Origin: Vibrio aphrogenes
GTDB lineage: Bacteria > Pseudomonadota > Gammaproteobacteria > Enterobacterales > Vibrionaceae
Reading direction: 5' to 3'
DNA: 64,000 nucleotides
Assembly (NCBI RefSeq): GCF_002157735.2
Contig: NZ_AP018690.1
Coordinates: forward strand, 186,001 to 250,000
Shown here in pieces: positions 39,889 to 51,725 of the stretch. The notes beneath the pieces are model-generated. The model saw only the letters and a list, made by a program, of their open reading frames with translations. It was not told the DNA's origin and made no database searches. A program made the position numbers and the translations under genes. Within the stretch, counting starts at the first letter, position 1. Every line of letters starts with the position of its first letter.

Positions 39889-40920
39889 ATGAGATTACTT
39901 CGTCATCAACCGCTGACAGCCAATGAATATCGACAATGTCTGCGTATCGCTACTGGTGCGACGCTTGGATTTTTTATCTGTAAATTCTTTGGTTGGCAAA
40001 ATGGGGTATTTTATACGGTCACGCCGATCTTATTATTGGGATTGGTACCGCAAGTAAACCGACATGTGGCGCGTCAAGTGTTAGCCTCGGCGGCGGTTTC
40101 TGCGGTTGAAGTGGGTTTGATTGCTGGAATGTTCGGGGATCATCCTGCCATTATGACCATGATGGCCTTTTTTATGTTCCTTTATCGTTTTATTGCAATG
40201 AGCAAAGGCAGTTTATTTTTGTTTGGCGCAACCGGCGTGATTAACCTCAGTATTATGCTGCACTTCGCCAGTTATCCAGCAACCAATATCGGTATTCTGA
40301 TTTCAGATAATGTAGTGTCATCATGTACTTCATTAATGATCGCCACATTGATGATGTACTTATGGCCTGATGTGGAAGCAAGGCCAGCCAGACCTGTTGT
40401 TGAGAAAAATGCGAACCGAATGCGTCATGAAGCCTTGTTAGGCTCTGTGATGGCAACCTTATCATTTGTGGTGTTTCAAACACTAGATTTACAAGATTCC
40501 ATGTCAGCGCAAGCCACCAGTTTATTGTTGTTATTTCCAATGCATTGGAATGGCATGTTAGGTTATGCCAGAAAACGTGCCATCGGGACTATTCTCGGTG
40601 TGAGCTTTGGCATTATGGTGCAAATGATTTTATATGATTGGTCAAATATGTTGGTGTTGGTCATGCCGTTACTGTGGATTGGGCTAATGATGTTTAGTCA
40701 TGCTCATGTTAAAGAAGCTAGCGGGTCAGGGGCTGGATTTGGTGCTATGACGACCTTGGGAATTTTATTCGGCCAATATTTGCAACCGAATGATGATTTA
40801 ATTTTCAGTGCGTTATATCGAATGAGCAGTATTGCTGTGGCGATAGTGATCACTTTAATGGTGTGCTTTTGTTTACATAAATTGCTGAATCGATTTGAAG
40901 CGACGCGTTTTGGTGCTTAG
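39889..40920 (+). CDS. DUF2955 (FUSC-like) inner-membrane transporter
   Basis: 343 residues with two blocks of hydrophobic helices (about 18-165 and 190-330), as in the aromatic-acid exporter/FUSC group. The opening HQPLTANEYRQCLRIATGATLGFFICKFFGW (key residues RxAxGxTLGF) fits DUF2955. GGAGG is about 6 nt before the ATG. It pairs with the preceding HlyD-type protein. AaeB-type proteins are longer, with a large cytoplasmic part that this protein lacks. Confidence 0.82.
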   Translation: MRLLRHQPLTANEYRQCLRIATGATLGFFICKFFGWQNGVFYTVTPILLLGLVPQVNRHVARQVLASAAVSAVEVGLIAGMFGDHPAIMTMMAFFMFLYRFIAMSKGSLFLFGATGVINLSIMLHFASYPATNIGILISDNVVSSCTSLMIATLMMYLWPDVEARPARPVVEKNANRMRHEALLGSVMATLSFVVFQTLDLQDSMSAQATSLLLLFPMHWNGMLGYARKRAIGTILGVSFGIMVQMILYDWSNMLVLVMPLLWIGLMMFSHAHVKEASGSGAGFGAMTTLGILFGQYLQPNDDLIFSALYRMSSIAVAIVITLMVCFCLHKLLNRFEATRFGA

Positions 40921-41418
40921 CTTAGAAGGCGATTTTTCCGCTCCATTTTGCATAAGCATTTTTAAACAGCCATTTTTGCTCAATCATTTTTGCTTAACCA
41001 TTTTGGCTTAGAATGGTGCGATTGAGCAAGGTGGCGCCACCATGCCAAAAGCTGGATTCAAAGGTCTCACATTCTGAAGCCAATCCTATCGTTATCCACT
41101 TTGTGGCGTGTGATGACGCTATTTCAATCTTCTTGTCCATAATTTAAATGTCGGAACTGTGTTTTCGATCATGTTTTAAAATTCATCCCAGCCCAAAAGA
41201 TGTTATAAATATGTTTAATTGTCTAAGTTTACGGTTAATTAAAGGATAAATTGTAAACTTTGATTCTTTATGCGTTATTTATGACTAAAAAATCGGCTAT
41301 CAATGAGTGCATTGTAAAATAAGCAATAGAGGCTTTAATTGAAAAGGAAGGTCAACATAAAACATTATTAAAGTGCTCTGTATATTGAAAGGGAATATCT
41401 TCAGAAAAGGATTTTTAT
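40921..41418. other. Long upstream region of the ast operon
   Basis: 498 bp with no credible gene. It contains repeated CATTTTTGCT-like phrases at 40950-41010, a perfect 12-bp palindrome GGTGGCGCCACC at 41030-41041, and AT-rich sequence before astA. E. coli ast is driven by sigma-54 with NtrC and ArgR. I could not identify a convincing sigma-54 element or ARG box here. Confidence 0.5.
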
Positions 41419-43931
<2,513 letters not shown>

Positions 43932-44090
43932 GTGTAATCGTTAAGGCGGCTTACATTGCTGCCTTCATTGATGCGGCACTGTGAATGGCTTGATTATTTC
44001 AAAAGTACAGTCGTTTCAAAAGCAAAGTCGTCTCAAGAACGCAGCCGCGTCTACGGTACAAGAAGACTCTTCAAGGAGGCAGGAGTAAAT

Positions 44091-45434
44091 ATGAAAGCCT
44101 ATGAAGTCAATTTTGATGGTTTAGTTGGTCTGACCCATCATTATGCGGGATTATCGTTTGGTAATGTTGCCTCTACCAGTAATCAAAATATGGAGTCCAA
44201 TCCTAAATTGGCGGCCCAGCAAGGATTACTAAAAATGAAAGCGTTGAGTGATATGGGGTTTAAGCAAGCGGTGCTCCCTCCTCAAGAACGCCCCCATCTC
44301 CCGTTATTACGTCAGTTAGGATTTTCTGGCAGCGATCAACAAGTATTGGCCGCAGTTGCTAAGCATTCCCCCCAACTTTTATCACAAGTCAGTTCTGCTT
44401 CATCGATGTGGACTGCCAATGCTGCCACCATGTCGCCTTCAGCTGATACTCACGATGGGCGTGCGCATTTTACGGTGGCGAATTTAAATAATAACTTCCA
44501 CCGCGCAATTGAAGCAGACACCACCAGTGCGACGCTCAAAGCCATCTTTAATCACGACGATTATTTTGTTCATCATGATGCTTTGCCACAACAAGCACTC
44601 TGGGGGGATGAAGGGGCGGCTAATCATAACCGTTTATGTGCTGATTATGGCTATAAAGGCGTCGAAGTATTTGTGTATGGACGACAAGCATTAAGCTCAG
44701 GAGTTGAGCCAACTCGTTATCCAGCCAGACAAACCTTAGAGGCCAGTCAAGCGATTGCCCGTTTACATGGCTTAACCCCAGAGCAAACCGTCTTTGTTCA
44801 ACAAAACCCAGATGTTATCGATCAGGGGGTGTTTCATAATGATGTGATTAGTGTGAGTAATGGTCCGGTGCTTTTTTATCATCAAGCGGCATTTTTAGAT
44901 GCCAAATCAGCCTTTGCTGAGATTGGCCGCAAATTAGCCGAACTGAATACGGACTTTATTCCTATTGAAGTGCCTAGCAAGCAAGTGTCAGTCCAAGATG
45001 CGGTCGAAACTTATCTGTTTAATAGTCAGTTATTGACGAAAGCCAATGGGAAGATGCTGCTGGTGGTGCCTGAAGAGTCACGTCAACATCCGCGCGTATG
45101 GCAATATTTGAGTGATTTAATCAGCAGTGATTACCCGATTGATGAGGTGAAGGTCTTTGATTTACGTGAAAGTATGCGTAACGGCGGGGGGCCGGCTTGC
45201 TTGCGTCAACGGGTAGTGTTAACTCAATCTGAGCTCAACGCGATTACGCCTCAAGTACTTATGACTGAGAGCTTATTTACGAGCTTAAATGCTTGGATTG
45301 AGCGTTTTTATCGCGACCGATTACGAGAGAGTGATTTGGCTGATCCGCAATTGCTGATGGAAAATCGCCAAGCCTTGGATGAATTAACGCAAATCTTGAA
45401 CTTGGGTAGCCTCTATCCATTTCAACAGATATAG
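44091..45434 (+). CDS. astB: N-succinylarginine dihydrolase
   Basis: 447 residues from the ATG at 44091, identical in length to the E. coli enzyme, with AGGAG at 5-nt spacing. An open frame to 43956 adds 45 residues without a ribosome binding site and is rejected. AstB hydrolyses succinylarginine to succinylornithine, CO2 and ammonia. The guanidino-modifying fold shows [18 protein letters not shown] at the N-terminus and the catalytic cysteine in [12 protein letters not shown] near the C-terminus (about residue 365). Confidence 0.95.
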   Translation: MKAYEVNFDGLVGLTHHYAGLSFGNVASTSNQNMESNPKLAAQQGLLKMKALSDMGFKQAVLPPQERPHLPLLRQLGFSGSDQQVLAAVAKHSPQLLSQVSSASSMWTANAATMSPSADTHDGRAHFTVANLNNNFHRAIEADTTSATLKAIFNHDDYFVHHDALPQQALWGDEGAANHNRLCADYGYKGVEVFVYGRQALSSGVEPTRYPARQTLEASQAIARLHGLTPEQTVFVQQNPDVIDQGVFHNDVISVSNGPVLFYHQAAFLDAKSAFAEIGRKLAELNTDFIPIEVPSKQVSVQDAVETYLFNSQLLTKANGKMLLVVPEESRQHPRVWQYLSDLISSDYPIDEVKVFDLRESMRNGGGPACLRQRVVLTQSELNAITPQVLMTESLFTSLNAWIERFYRDRLRESDLADPQLLMENRQALDELTQILNLGSLYPFQQI

Positions 45435-45443
45435 GATATCGCC

Positions 45444-46460
45444 ATGATTGAAGATTTCCTGACTTTTACCTTAGCGCAGCAAATTCCTCCACAATGTGAA
45501 GGGGCAGCCTCTGGTTTTACTTGGAAGTGGCTAGCGCATGGTGTGGTGCTGTTAGAGCCGAATCAGCCACTGGATAGCTGTGATCATATTGCAATTTCAG
45601 CAGGGATACACGGCAATGAAACTGCACCAATTGAGTTGCTTGAAAGCCTCTTACAAGATCTCAGCCGTGGCGTTTTAACGTTAAATGTGCGCCTGTTAGT
45701 GTTATTGGGTCACCCAAGTGCCATGCAAACGGGAGAGCGCTATCAGCAAATCGATTTGAACCGTTTATTTAGCGGCCAGCATCGCCATTATGAAGCTAGC
45801 ATAGAAACGCAAAGAGCCGCACAACTTGAGTCATTAATCCATGCATTTTTTTCTGCCTCGACACAAGGTAGTCAATCGAGCGGTAAAAAATGGCACTTGG
45901 ATCTACACACCGCTATTCGTGGATCTCATCATGTGCGTTTTGCCGTCCTGCCTTTTCAAGAATCTCAATCATTTAGTCGTTCGTTATTTTACTGGCTAGA
46001 CTCGGCAGGTATAGAAGCGGCGGTATTAAACCAAGCCCCCAGTGGCACCTTTTCTTATTTTACTAGCCATTATTGCGGCGCAGACAGTTGTACTTTAGAG
46101 CTTGGAAAAGCCAAACCCTTTGGTGACAATGATCTTAGCCAATTTGCTCAGGTTGATCTCGCATTAAGACATTTAATCGAACAAGGGATTCAAGACGTTT
46201 CACCCACCAAGAAGCCGCCTATTTTGGTTTATCAAGTCACGCAGCAATTAACGAAATTGACAGAAAATTTTACGTTGAATTTTCCAGATTCGGTGAAAAA
46301 CTTTACCACTTTTCATCAAGGTGAAGTGTTAGCTACCGATGGCGATACCACCTATACAGTGGCACAGGCTCAAGAGTGGGTGTTATTTCCTAATGCCAAA
46401 GTAAGGCCCGGTTTAAGAGCTGGTTTGATGCTAATAAGAACAGATGTTGAGTTGGGGTGA
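45444..46460 (+). CDS. astE: Succinylglutamate desuccinylase
   Basis: 338 residues, zinc-dependent M14-type amidohydrolase. Zinc ligands are in SAGIHGNETAP (HxxE, about 54-57) and WHLDLHTAIRGS (about 149), and the C-terminal part contains the conserved CTLELGKAKPFG. It releases succinate and glutamate, the last AST step. It follows astB by 9 bp. The gene for the third step, astC, is not in this operon. The ArgD/AstC aminotransferase is expected elsewhere. Confidence 0.93.
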   Translation: MIEDFLTFTLAQQIPPQCEGAASGFTWKWLAHGVVLLEPNQPLDSCDHIAISAGIHGNETAPIELLESLLQDLSRGVLTLNVRLLVLLGHPSAMQTGERYQQIDLNRLFSGQHRHYEASIETQRAAQLESLIHAFFSASTQGSQSSGKKWHLDLHTAIRGSHHVRFAVLPFQESQSFSRSLFYWLDSAGIEAAVLNQAPSGTFSYFTSHYCGADSCTLELGKAKPFGDNDLSQFAQVDLALRHLIEQGIQDVSPTKKPPILVYQVTQQLTKLTENFTLNFPDSVKNFTTFHQGEVLATDGDTTYTVAQAQEWVLFPNAKVRPGLRAGLMLIRTDVELG

Positions 46461-46622
46461 GTGAGTTTCCTTTTATTTTCAGTATGCAGTTTAGATTTGC
46501 ACCGATTTATCCAGATATTATATTTTTTATCGTTCAAGATGAAACTGAAATTTTGAGGCGCAGTTCTCATTTTAAGGAATCGTTTAAAAAAGGCCATGAA
46601 AATATCTTGTTAATTTTATCTA

Positions 46623-47507
46623 TTATCTATTATCTATAGCGTTGATAAAAACTCGTTGTGCACCATCTATTCCTAGTTGTTCAGCTTCTTTCAATAGCAT
46701 CATAGCTTTCAAGGTTTGTTTATTTTTTACAGCATACTTGATAGATTCAAAATAATATTTTTTTGTATCACTATGAACTGTCACCATTAAAGACTCTGGT
46801 ATTGTATTTGTTATGGAACATGGAACGCTTTCAGGTTTAACGGTAGTTTTAGTCATATTTTTTTTACTTTTTAACAATATTCTTGATAAAGAAGTAGTTT
46901 TAATTTCAAATACTAATGAGCCAAAACGGTGAAATGTATATTTGGGGTCAATCACCATTGGTATTGGCTGGCCTAGCTCTATTGCTCTCTTCTTCGCTGG
47001 ATGGGGGAGGGTGATAGAATTACCTAATTTTTTATTATCAGTATAAATAATAAAATAAGGTGTTTTTCGAACATCCAGAGTAAAATTCACTTGATATTGA
47101 GGAGGCTGAAATATACCACCTTCTATTATTTTAAAACTATCGTTGTTATTGGTTTTTACAATATTAAATCTTTTATCTAAAGTAATTAATTTAGGTGCGA
47201 AAAATTCACCATTTATCATTTTGCTAGTAATCTTAATATTTGCTTTATTTGAGAGGTAGGGCAACTTAAAAGAAGCAAAATAACTATTACCTTCAGTGAA
47301 GTGACCTAAGGGGGATTCTTTATTAATTTTTATTTCAAATCTTTCATTGATATCAAGAAGCATCCAAGGAAACTCAGAATAATTATCACAACAAATTAAT
47401 TCTTTAGCTGTGATGTTTGTTGGATCTTGATTTGATTTTGATGTATGCGCACATGCGATAAGCATTAAATTTAAAGTTAGAATTATTATAATATGGATTT
47501 TTTTCAT
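46623..47507 (-). CDS. malM: MalM-like maltose operon lipoprotein
   Basis: 294 residues, very AT-rich codon use compared with its neighbours. A lipoprotein signal ends in LMLIACAH (Cys19). The body shows the MalM pattern: IPMVIDPKYTFHRFGSLVFEIKT, an internal beta-rich part and a helical C-terminus (LKAMMLLKEAEQLGIDGAQRVFINAI). MalM is a periplasmic or outer-membrane-associated protein encoded downstream of lamB, and its exact role is unresolved. It lies 68 bp downstream of lamB with a hairpin between, and no clear Shine-Dalgarno precedes the ATG. Confidence 0.82.
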   Translation of the reverse strand: MKKIHIIIILTLNLMLIACAHTSKSNQDPTNITAKELICCDNYSEFPWMLLDINERFEIKINKESPLGHFTEGNSYFASFKLPYLSNKANIKITSKMINGEFFAPKLITLDKRFNIVKTNNNDSFKIIEGGIFQPPQYQVNFTLDVRKTPYFIIYTDNKKLGNSITLPHPAKKRAIELGQPIPMVIDPKYTFHRFGSLVFEIKTTSLSRILLKSKKNMTKTTVKPESVPCSITNTIPESLMVTVHSDTKKYYFESIKYAVKNKQTLKAMMLLKEAEQLGIDGAQRVFINAIDNR

Positions 47508-47544
47508 TTTATGGTTTGGATATATTTTAATAATTAATATATAG

Positions 47545-47566
47545 AAGGCAGCATCTCTGCTGCCTT
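47545..47566. other. Intercistronic hairpin between lamB and malM
   Basis: AAGGCAGCA and TGCTGCCTT form a perfect 9-bp stem with a TCTC loop (GAGA on the minus strand). On the minus strand, in the direction of lamB to malM, no T run follows, so it more likely stabilises the lamB mRNA end or lowers malM expression. The T run is on the plus strand, where no gene enters. Confidence 0.75.
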
Positions 47567-47575
47567 ATTTTTTGA

Positions 47576-48964
47576 TCAGAACCAAATTTCAGTATGAATA
47601 CCAATTACGATTTCATCTTTACCATCTTCTATACCAATTTGACGAGCACTCGCTTCATCATCTGCATTAATATAACTTACATAAGGTTTTATCTGAGGTC
47701 GACCAAAATAATCGGCATTTACAGTAAATGCTGTCGCTAATTCAATATTATAAATATCACTTTCAAGATCATCACCAGTACGCCCCCAGTATCCGTCTGC
47801 TCCCTCTTCATGACCATAAGAAGCGGTGAGCTCGAGGCGGAAATTATCATTAACTTTGTAGGATGGACGAACAGCAAGAAGGTAACGTTTCAAATTATCA
47901 GCGCCAAATAATTGATCTAAAGCTCCCATATAGGTCATCTCGGAACCCATCTGCCACTTTTCAGAAAGGTTTAATACACCATAGGAGGTGAAGAAAAGTG
48001 ATTCGGCTTTATCATCACCACCAGACCACCCTCCGAAGTTTACACCACGGTTTTGTGCAACACCGTTACCATAAGCAAGCGCTGTTTGTGTCCACCCATC
48101 TAAGCCGTAATAACTACTATTAAAAGTAATTGCAGCTCCAAATCCATCATCAGAATTATTATCTTTACCTTCTTGTTGCATATATTTAAGATCAAAATCT
48201 AAGCTACCAATACCAATATCGACATCATAATAATAAAGGTCTAGACTTGAAAGAGTTGTACGCGGAGTATTTGTTTTAACGATCTTACAAGTTGATGCAT
48301 CACTATTATTTTCACAACTTAAGACATCTGGTGCTCCGGCATCAGGATCAGCAATAACATAGGCTATACCCATAGTATTTTCTGCATACCTAGTTTGAAG
48401 GCCTGCGCCTACACCTGATGACTGTTTCCAAAACTCCCCAGATAGAATACCAGAAGCACGATTTAAGAAACGTTGCCCACCCCAAATAGAGGTTTCCTCT
48501 CCTAAATAAGGTAACGCACCTATTTCTACAAATGCTTCTTTTACTTCAAATTGTGCAGTTGTATTATCTTTTTGACTTCCTGCTGAGGAATAAGCATAAG
48601 AGTTACCGTTACCATATTCGGAGCGAATGATAAAATCAGACCATACACCATTTGCGTGCTCGGTATGTTTTTTTATTACAAATTCGACCTGATTAGTACT
48701 TTTACCATGTGTTCCTGCTGTTTTGTAATCTGGTTTACCAAACTCTGTATCGACCGATTTACCATCGACAGTTCTAAAGTTCATTGATGCATAACCAAAA
48801 ATGTCCCAACCATCAGTGATAACATCAGTATCGTTAATTTTTTCTACAGTAGGCGTGGCTTCATCGCCAGATAGTACATCTAATGCCACTTCAGTTTCAG
48901 CAAAAGCGCTACCAGTTATTAAAGCTGATACAATTGTAGCCGCTATTGTATTTACTTTTATCAT
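47576..48964 (-). CDS. lamB: Maltoporin-type outer-membrane sugar porin
   Basis: 462 residues: signal peptide (ATIVSALITGSAFA), a 50-residue extension with acidic residues, then an 18-stranded LamB barrel. Recognisable marks are GYASMNFRTVDGKS, the long KEAFVEIGALPYLGEETSIWGGQRFLNR stretch (about 140-168) and the C-terminal IGIHTEIWF ending in Phe. It facilitates maltodextrin diffusion across the outer membrane. AGGGGTTAGGT precedes the ATG. It is the first gene of a lamB-malM pair with no malEFGK nearby. The mature N-terminal insertion is longer than in E. coli LamB. Confidence 0.88.
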   Translation of the reverse strand: MIKVNTIAATIVSALITGSAFAETEVALDVLSGDEATPTVEKINDTDVITDGWDIFGYASMNFRTVDGKSVDTEFGKPDYKTAGTHGKSTNQVEFVIKKHTEHANGVWSDFIIRSEYGNGNSYAYSSAGSQKDNTTAQFEVKEAFVEIGALPYLGEETSIWGGQRFLNRASGILSGEFWKQSSGVGAGLQTRYAENTMGIAYVIADPDAGAPDVLSCENNSDASTCKIVKTNTPRTTLSSLDLYYYDVDIGIGSLDFDLKYMQQEGKDNNSDDGFGAAITFNSSYYGLDGWTQTALAYGNGVAQNRGVNFGGWSGGDDKAESLFFTSYGVLNLSEKWQMGSEMTYMGALDQLFGADNLKRYLLAVRPSYKVNDNFRLELTASYGHEEGADGYWGRTGDDLESDIYNIELATAFTVNADYFGRPQIKPYVSYINADDEASARQIGIEDGKDEIVIGIHTEIWF

Positions 48965-49616
48965 ACCTAACCCCTAATCAGAAAATTAAATATCCATGCT
49001 CGATTTTTACAAGCATTACAATTTCTATTTCTTATGATGGAGTGAAGTATCTATGAGTGAAAATTGATTTAAATATCAATGATATTAGTATTTTTTATAT
49101 CATTATAATCTGGAGTTTAAATTAATTTAATTTTTAAGATTAATAGTCTTTTTGAACTATTTTAATGTTGATTGTTAAATTCTTGTTGGCTAGGTTAAAG
49201 ATCTTTTTTGTGAATAGGAGCACAACAAAAATGGAATTAGCCCTGAATTCTTTGATGGAGAATAGCTTTAATATTTTCTTCAGCCCTTCACTCAAGAAAA
49301 TAAGAATATATATTGTAATTTTCTCTCAACGTAAATCGACTATATTTAACAACAAGGAATCACAATGCATTAATATTTAGCTTCTTTTTTATTACAAGAA
49401 AATCAGAAACTACGTATTGGAGTTTACATTTTATCGTAATCTTAATGCTTGGCAGCCCACTTAATTCACCGTGTCATATTGTTTTTTAATGATGATTTTT
49501 GGGTGCGTGTTCTCAAATTAATCAGGATTCGACCTAAGTACTACAGATTTTTTAATGGCAGACATTCATAGTAAATACATCGAACCAAAAACAAGATTCT
49601 CAAAAGAGGAAAGGCG
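48965..49616. other. AT-rich intergenic region upstream of lamB
   Basis: 652 bp without a credible gene. It must contain the lamB promoter on its left side. I looked for MalT boxes (GGGGATGAGG type) and CRP sites and found none that are convincing. A 71-codon plus-strand frame at 49165-49380 has no ribosome binding site or recognisable features and is not called. Confidence 0.5.
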
Positions 49617-49850
49617 ATGGAAATGGTATTGTTGGTCTTAGAAAAATCCATCTTATTAGTGGGAATTGGGTGTGTGCTGTTCAGTTTGCTGGAATACGGA
49701 AAGCGTAGCCAAGATTGGAAAGGTGTTATCACGGTATTTTATAAACGGGTAGATATGACCGTGAACGAGTTCAAGTTTTATAAATTTGGCGTCAGTTTAT
49801 TGGTCTTTGCTGTTATCTTAAGGATCGGCGTTTTAACCTTATGGCCTTAA
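49617..49850 (+). CDS. Small membrane protein with two helices
   Basis: 77 residues. Two hydrophobic helices (about 3-25 and 56-76) are separated by a basic and aromatic stretch (YGKRSQDWKGVITVFYKRVDMTVNEFKFYKFG). GAGGAAAGGCG precedes the ATG, supporting translation. Function is unknown. It is a single gene with no terminator directly after it. Confidence 0.6.
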   Translation: MEMVLLVLEKSILLVGIGCVLFSLLEYGKRSQDWKGVITVFYKRVDMTVNEFKFYKFGVSLLVFAVILRIGVLTLWP

Positions 49851-50156
49851 TGATAGGTTTGATGATAACTCAATGATAATTATGGGATTTCACTAGATGT
49901 GTTATTGACTTTACAGTCAGTTTATGGATGCTATCTGACATAAAGTATCATAAAAAAATTTAAAATATCAGACTAGTAAGAAAAAAATCACAGCCTATAA
50001 TGCTGAAAACCGGAGCGTCTGCCAACGCTCCGGTTTTTTTGTGTCCGAAAGATATAAATACTTCTGCCAAAGAATTTGTATCGCCTGCACAATAGATACA
50101 TTGCTGCTTGTACCTCTTGGGCACATACATTTTATGTAATAAAGGAAATTTGCATT
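49851..50156. other. Leader region of guaC
   Basis: 306 bp between the small membrane protein and guaC. It contains a strong terminator at 50006-50040, 117 bp before the guaC start, and no gene. The terminator could end a read-through transcript, a small RNA, or a regulated guaC leader. Confidence 0.5.
50006..50040 (+). terminator. Strong terminator upstream of guaC
   Basis: AAACCGGAGCG pairs perfectly with CGCTCCGGTTT around an 8-nt loop and is followed by further T, a textbook intrinsic terminator. No annotated gene ends within 150 bp upstream. Confidence 0.93.
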
Positions 50157-51200
50157 ATGCGTATCGAACAAGAACTTAAGTTAGGCTTCAAAGATGTGTT
50201 ATTCCGCCCTAAGCGTTCAACACTAAAAAGTCGCTCTCAAGTAAATTTAACGCGAGATTTTACGTTTAAGCACAGCGGACGTCAATGGTCAGGTGTACCG
50301 GTTATTGCCGCTAACATGGATTCTGTGGGTAGTTTTGATATGGCGAAAGCGCTATCAGAGCATGGTGTGATGACGGCAGTACATAAACATTATACGGTGG
50401 AAGACTGGAAAGGTTTCATTGAAGCTAACGATGCAAGCGTATTAAACAATGCGATGGTTTCAACGGGTACTTCAGAAGCGGATTTTCAAAAGACCAAAGA
50501 CATCATGGCAATGACCGATGATTTAATTTTTATTTGTATCGACATTGCTAATGGCTACTCTGAGCACCTTGTTGATTACGTGATGAAAGTACGTGAGGCA
50601 TTTCCTGATAAAGTGATCAGTGCGGGTAATGTAGTAACCGGCGATATGGTTGAAGAGTTGATCATTGCTGGAGCCGATATTGTTAAAGTGGGTATTGGCC
50701 CAGGTTCTGTGTGTACAACGCGCGTAAAAACAGGCGTGGGTTATCCTCAGCTTTCTGCCATTATTGAATGTGGCGATGCCGCACATGGTTTAGGCGGTAT
50801 GATTATTGGCGATGGCGGCTGTACTTGTGCCGGAGATGTGTCTAAAGCCTTCGGGGGCGGCGCAGATTTCGTGATGCTAGGCGGCATGTTAGCTGGTCAC
50901 CAAGAATCTGGCGGTGAGCGCATTGAGAAAGAAGGCAAAGTGTTCATGAAATTTTACGGCATGTCATCTCAGTCAGCGATGGACAAGCATTCTGGTGGTG
51001 TTGCCAAGTACCGCGCAGCAGAAGGAAAAACCGTATTAATTCCATTCCGTGGCACTGTGCATGACACCATCAATGACATCCTTGGTGGCGTACGCTCAAC
51101 CTGCACGTACGTTGGCGCGGCCAAGCTTAAAGAGCTAACTAAGCGTACTACTTTTATCCGTGTACAAGAGCAAGAAAATAACGTGTACGGTAAAGAATAA
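50157..51200 (+). CDS. guaC: GMP reductase
   Basis: 347 residues from the ATG at 50157, the same length as E. coli GuaC, with AAAGGA upstream. The frame reads open to 50076 but the extension is not supported. GuaC converts GMP to IMP with NADPH. The IMPDH/GMPR barrel shows [14 protein letters not shown], the catalytic cysteine in [20 protein letters not shown] (about residue 186) and [19 protein letters not shown]. It is followed by its own terminator. Confidence 0.95.
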   Translation: MRIEQELKLGFKDVLFRPKRSTLKSRSQVNLTRDFTFKHSGRQWSGVPVIAANMDSVGSFDMAKALSEHGVMTAVHKHYTVEDWKGFIEANDASVLNNAMVSTGTSEADFQKTKDIMAMTDDLIFICIDIANGYSEHLVDYVMKVREAFPDKVISAGNVVTGDMVEELIIAGADIVKVGIGPGSVCTTRVKTGVGYPQLSAIIECGDAAHGLGGMIIGDGGCTCAGDVSKAFGGGADFVMLGGMLAGHQESGGERIEKEGKVFMKFYGMSSQSAMDKHSGGVAKYRAAEGKTVLIPFRGTVHDTINDILGGVRSTCTYVGAAKLKELTKRTTFIRVQEQENNVYGKE

Positions 51201-51246
51201 GCGGATGGTTTTAACCCTAGCCTTATAGAAAGACCTATTTATCAAG

Positions 51247-51294
51247 TAACCGTTTTGACACGCTTTGTAGGCGTTTTAAAGCGGTTATTTTTTT
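51247..51294 (+). terminator. Intrinsic terminator after guaC
   Basis: TAACCG and CGGTTA close a longer imperfect stem (CGTTTTGACACGC against GCGTTTTAAAGCG) and are followed by seven T. Confidence 0.85.
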
Positions 51295-51309
51295 ATTGTT
51301 TGACATGTG

Positions 51310-51334
51310 AAATTTCATATATATGATATTCCGT
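51310..51334. promoter_or_regulatory. Candidate ArsR operator
   Basis: An AT-rich near-palindrome centred on CATATATATG, with outer arms GAAAT and ATTCC, lies 30-50 bp before the likely arsR start. ArsR operators are typically imperfect AT-rich dyads at this place. Confidence 0.45.
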
Positions 51335-51360
51335 ATATTAAAGAGCAAAAGAATCTACTT

Positions 51361-51696
51361 ATGTCACCATTAACCTTATATAAAGCGCTGTCGGAAGAGA
51401 CTCGTTTAAAGTCATTGTTGATGATGCAACAATTGGGCGAGATTTGTGTGTGCGATTTGATGCAAGCACTAGAGTTAAGTCAACCTAAAGTATCGCGTCA
51501 TTTAGCCGAATTGAGGAAGCATGCCATTGTACTCGATGAACGTCGGGGCAAATGGGTACATTATCGAATCAACCCTAATTTACCTGAGTGGGTAAAAGAT
51601 ATCTTGCAAATTACGCTGAAAAATAATGCGTCATTAATTGATAAAGAGTTATCGAGTATTTGCAAAGGGCAATGTAATAGCGATGCAAAGTTATAG
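51361..51696 (+). CDS. arsR: ArsR-family arsenic-responsive repressor
   Basis: 111 residues from the ATG at 51361, MSPLTLYKALSEETRLKSLL. A winged HTH with the arsenite-binding ICVCDL motif (about 30-35, Cys-Val-Cys), SQPKVSRHLAELRKHAIV as recognition helix and GKWVHYRINP as wing. It matches the E. coli-type ArsR. An upstream ATG at 51307 would place the operator inside the gene and is less likely. It is followed by acr3 after 29 bp. Confidence 0.88.
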   Translation: MSPLTLYKALSEETRLKSLLMMQQLGEICVCDLMQALELSQPKVSRHLAELRKHAIVLDERRGKWVHYRINPNLPEWVKDILQITLKNNASLIDKELSSICKGQCNSDAKL

Positions 51697-51725
51697 TTTG
51701 AGATCATGAATTGGGAATCAAAACG

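Noticed and set aside
43956-44090. N-terminal extension of astB by 45 residues
   Set aside because: The start at 44091 has an ideal AGGAG and yields exactly the E. coli length of 447 residues.
46457-46639. 60-codon frame after astE
   Set aside because: Its 3' end overlaps malM antisense, there is no convincing start signal, and the composition is that of AT-rich spacer.
48965-49160. MalT boxes in the lamB promoter region
   Set aside because: I found only fragments such as GATGGAG. None matches the GGGGATGAGG pattern with the usual spacing.
49165-49380. 71-codon frame upstream of the small membrane protein gene
   Set aside because: No ribosome binding site, very AT-rich, no domain or conserved pattern.
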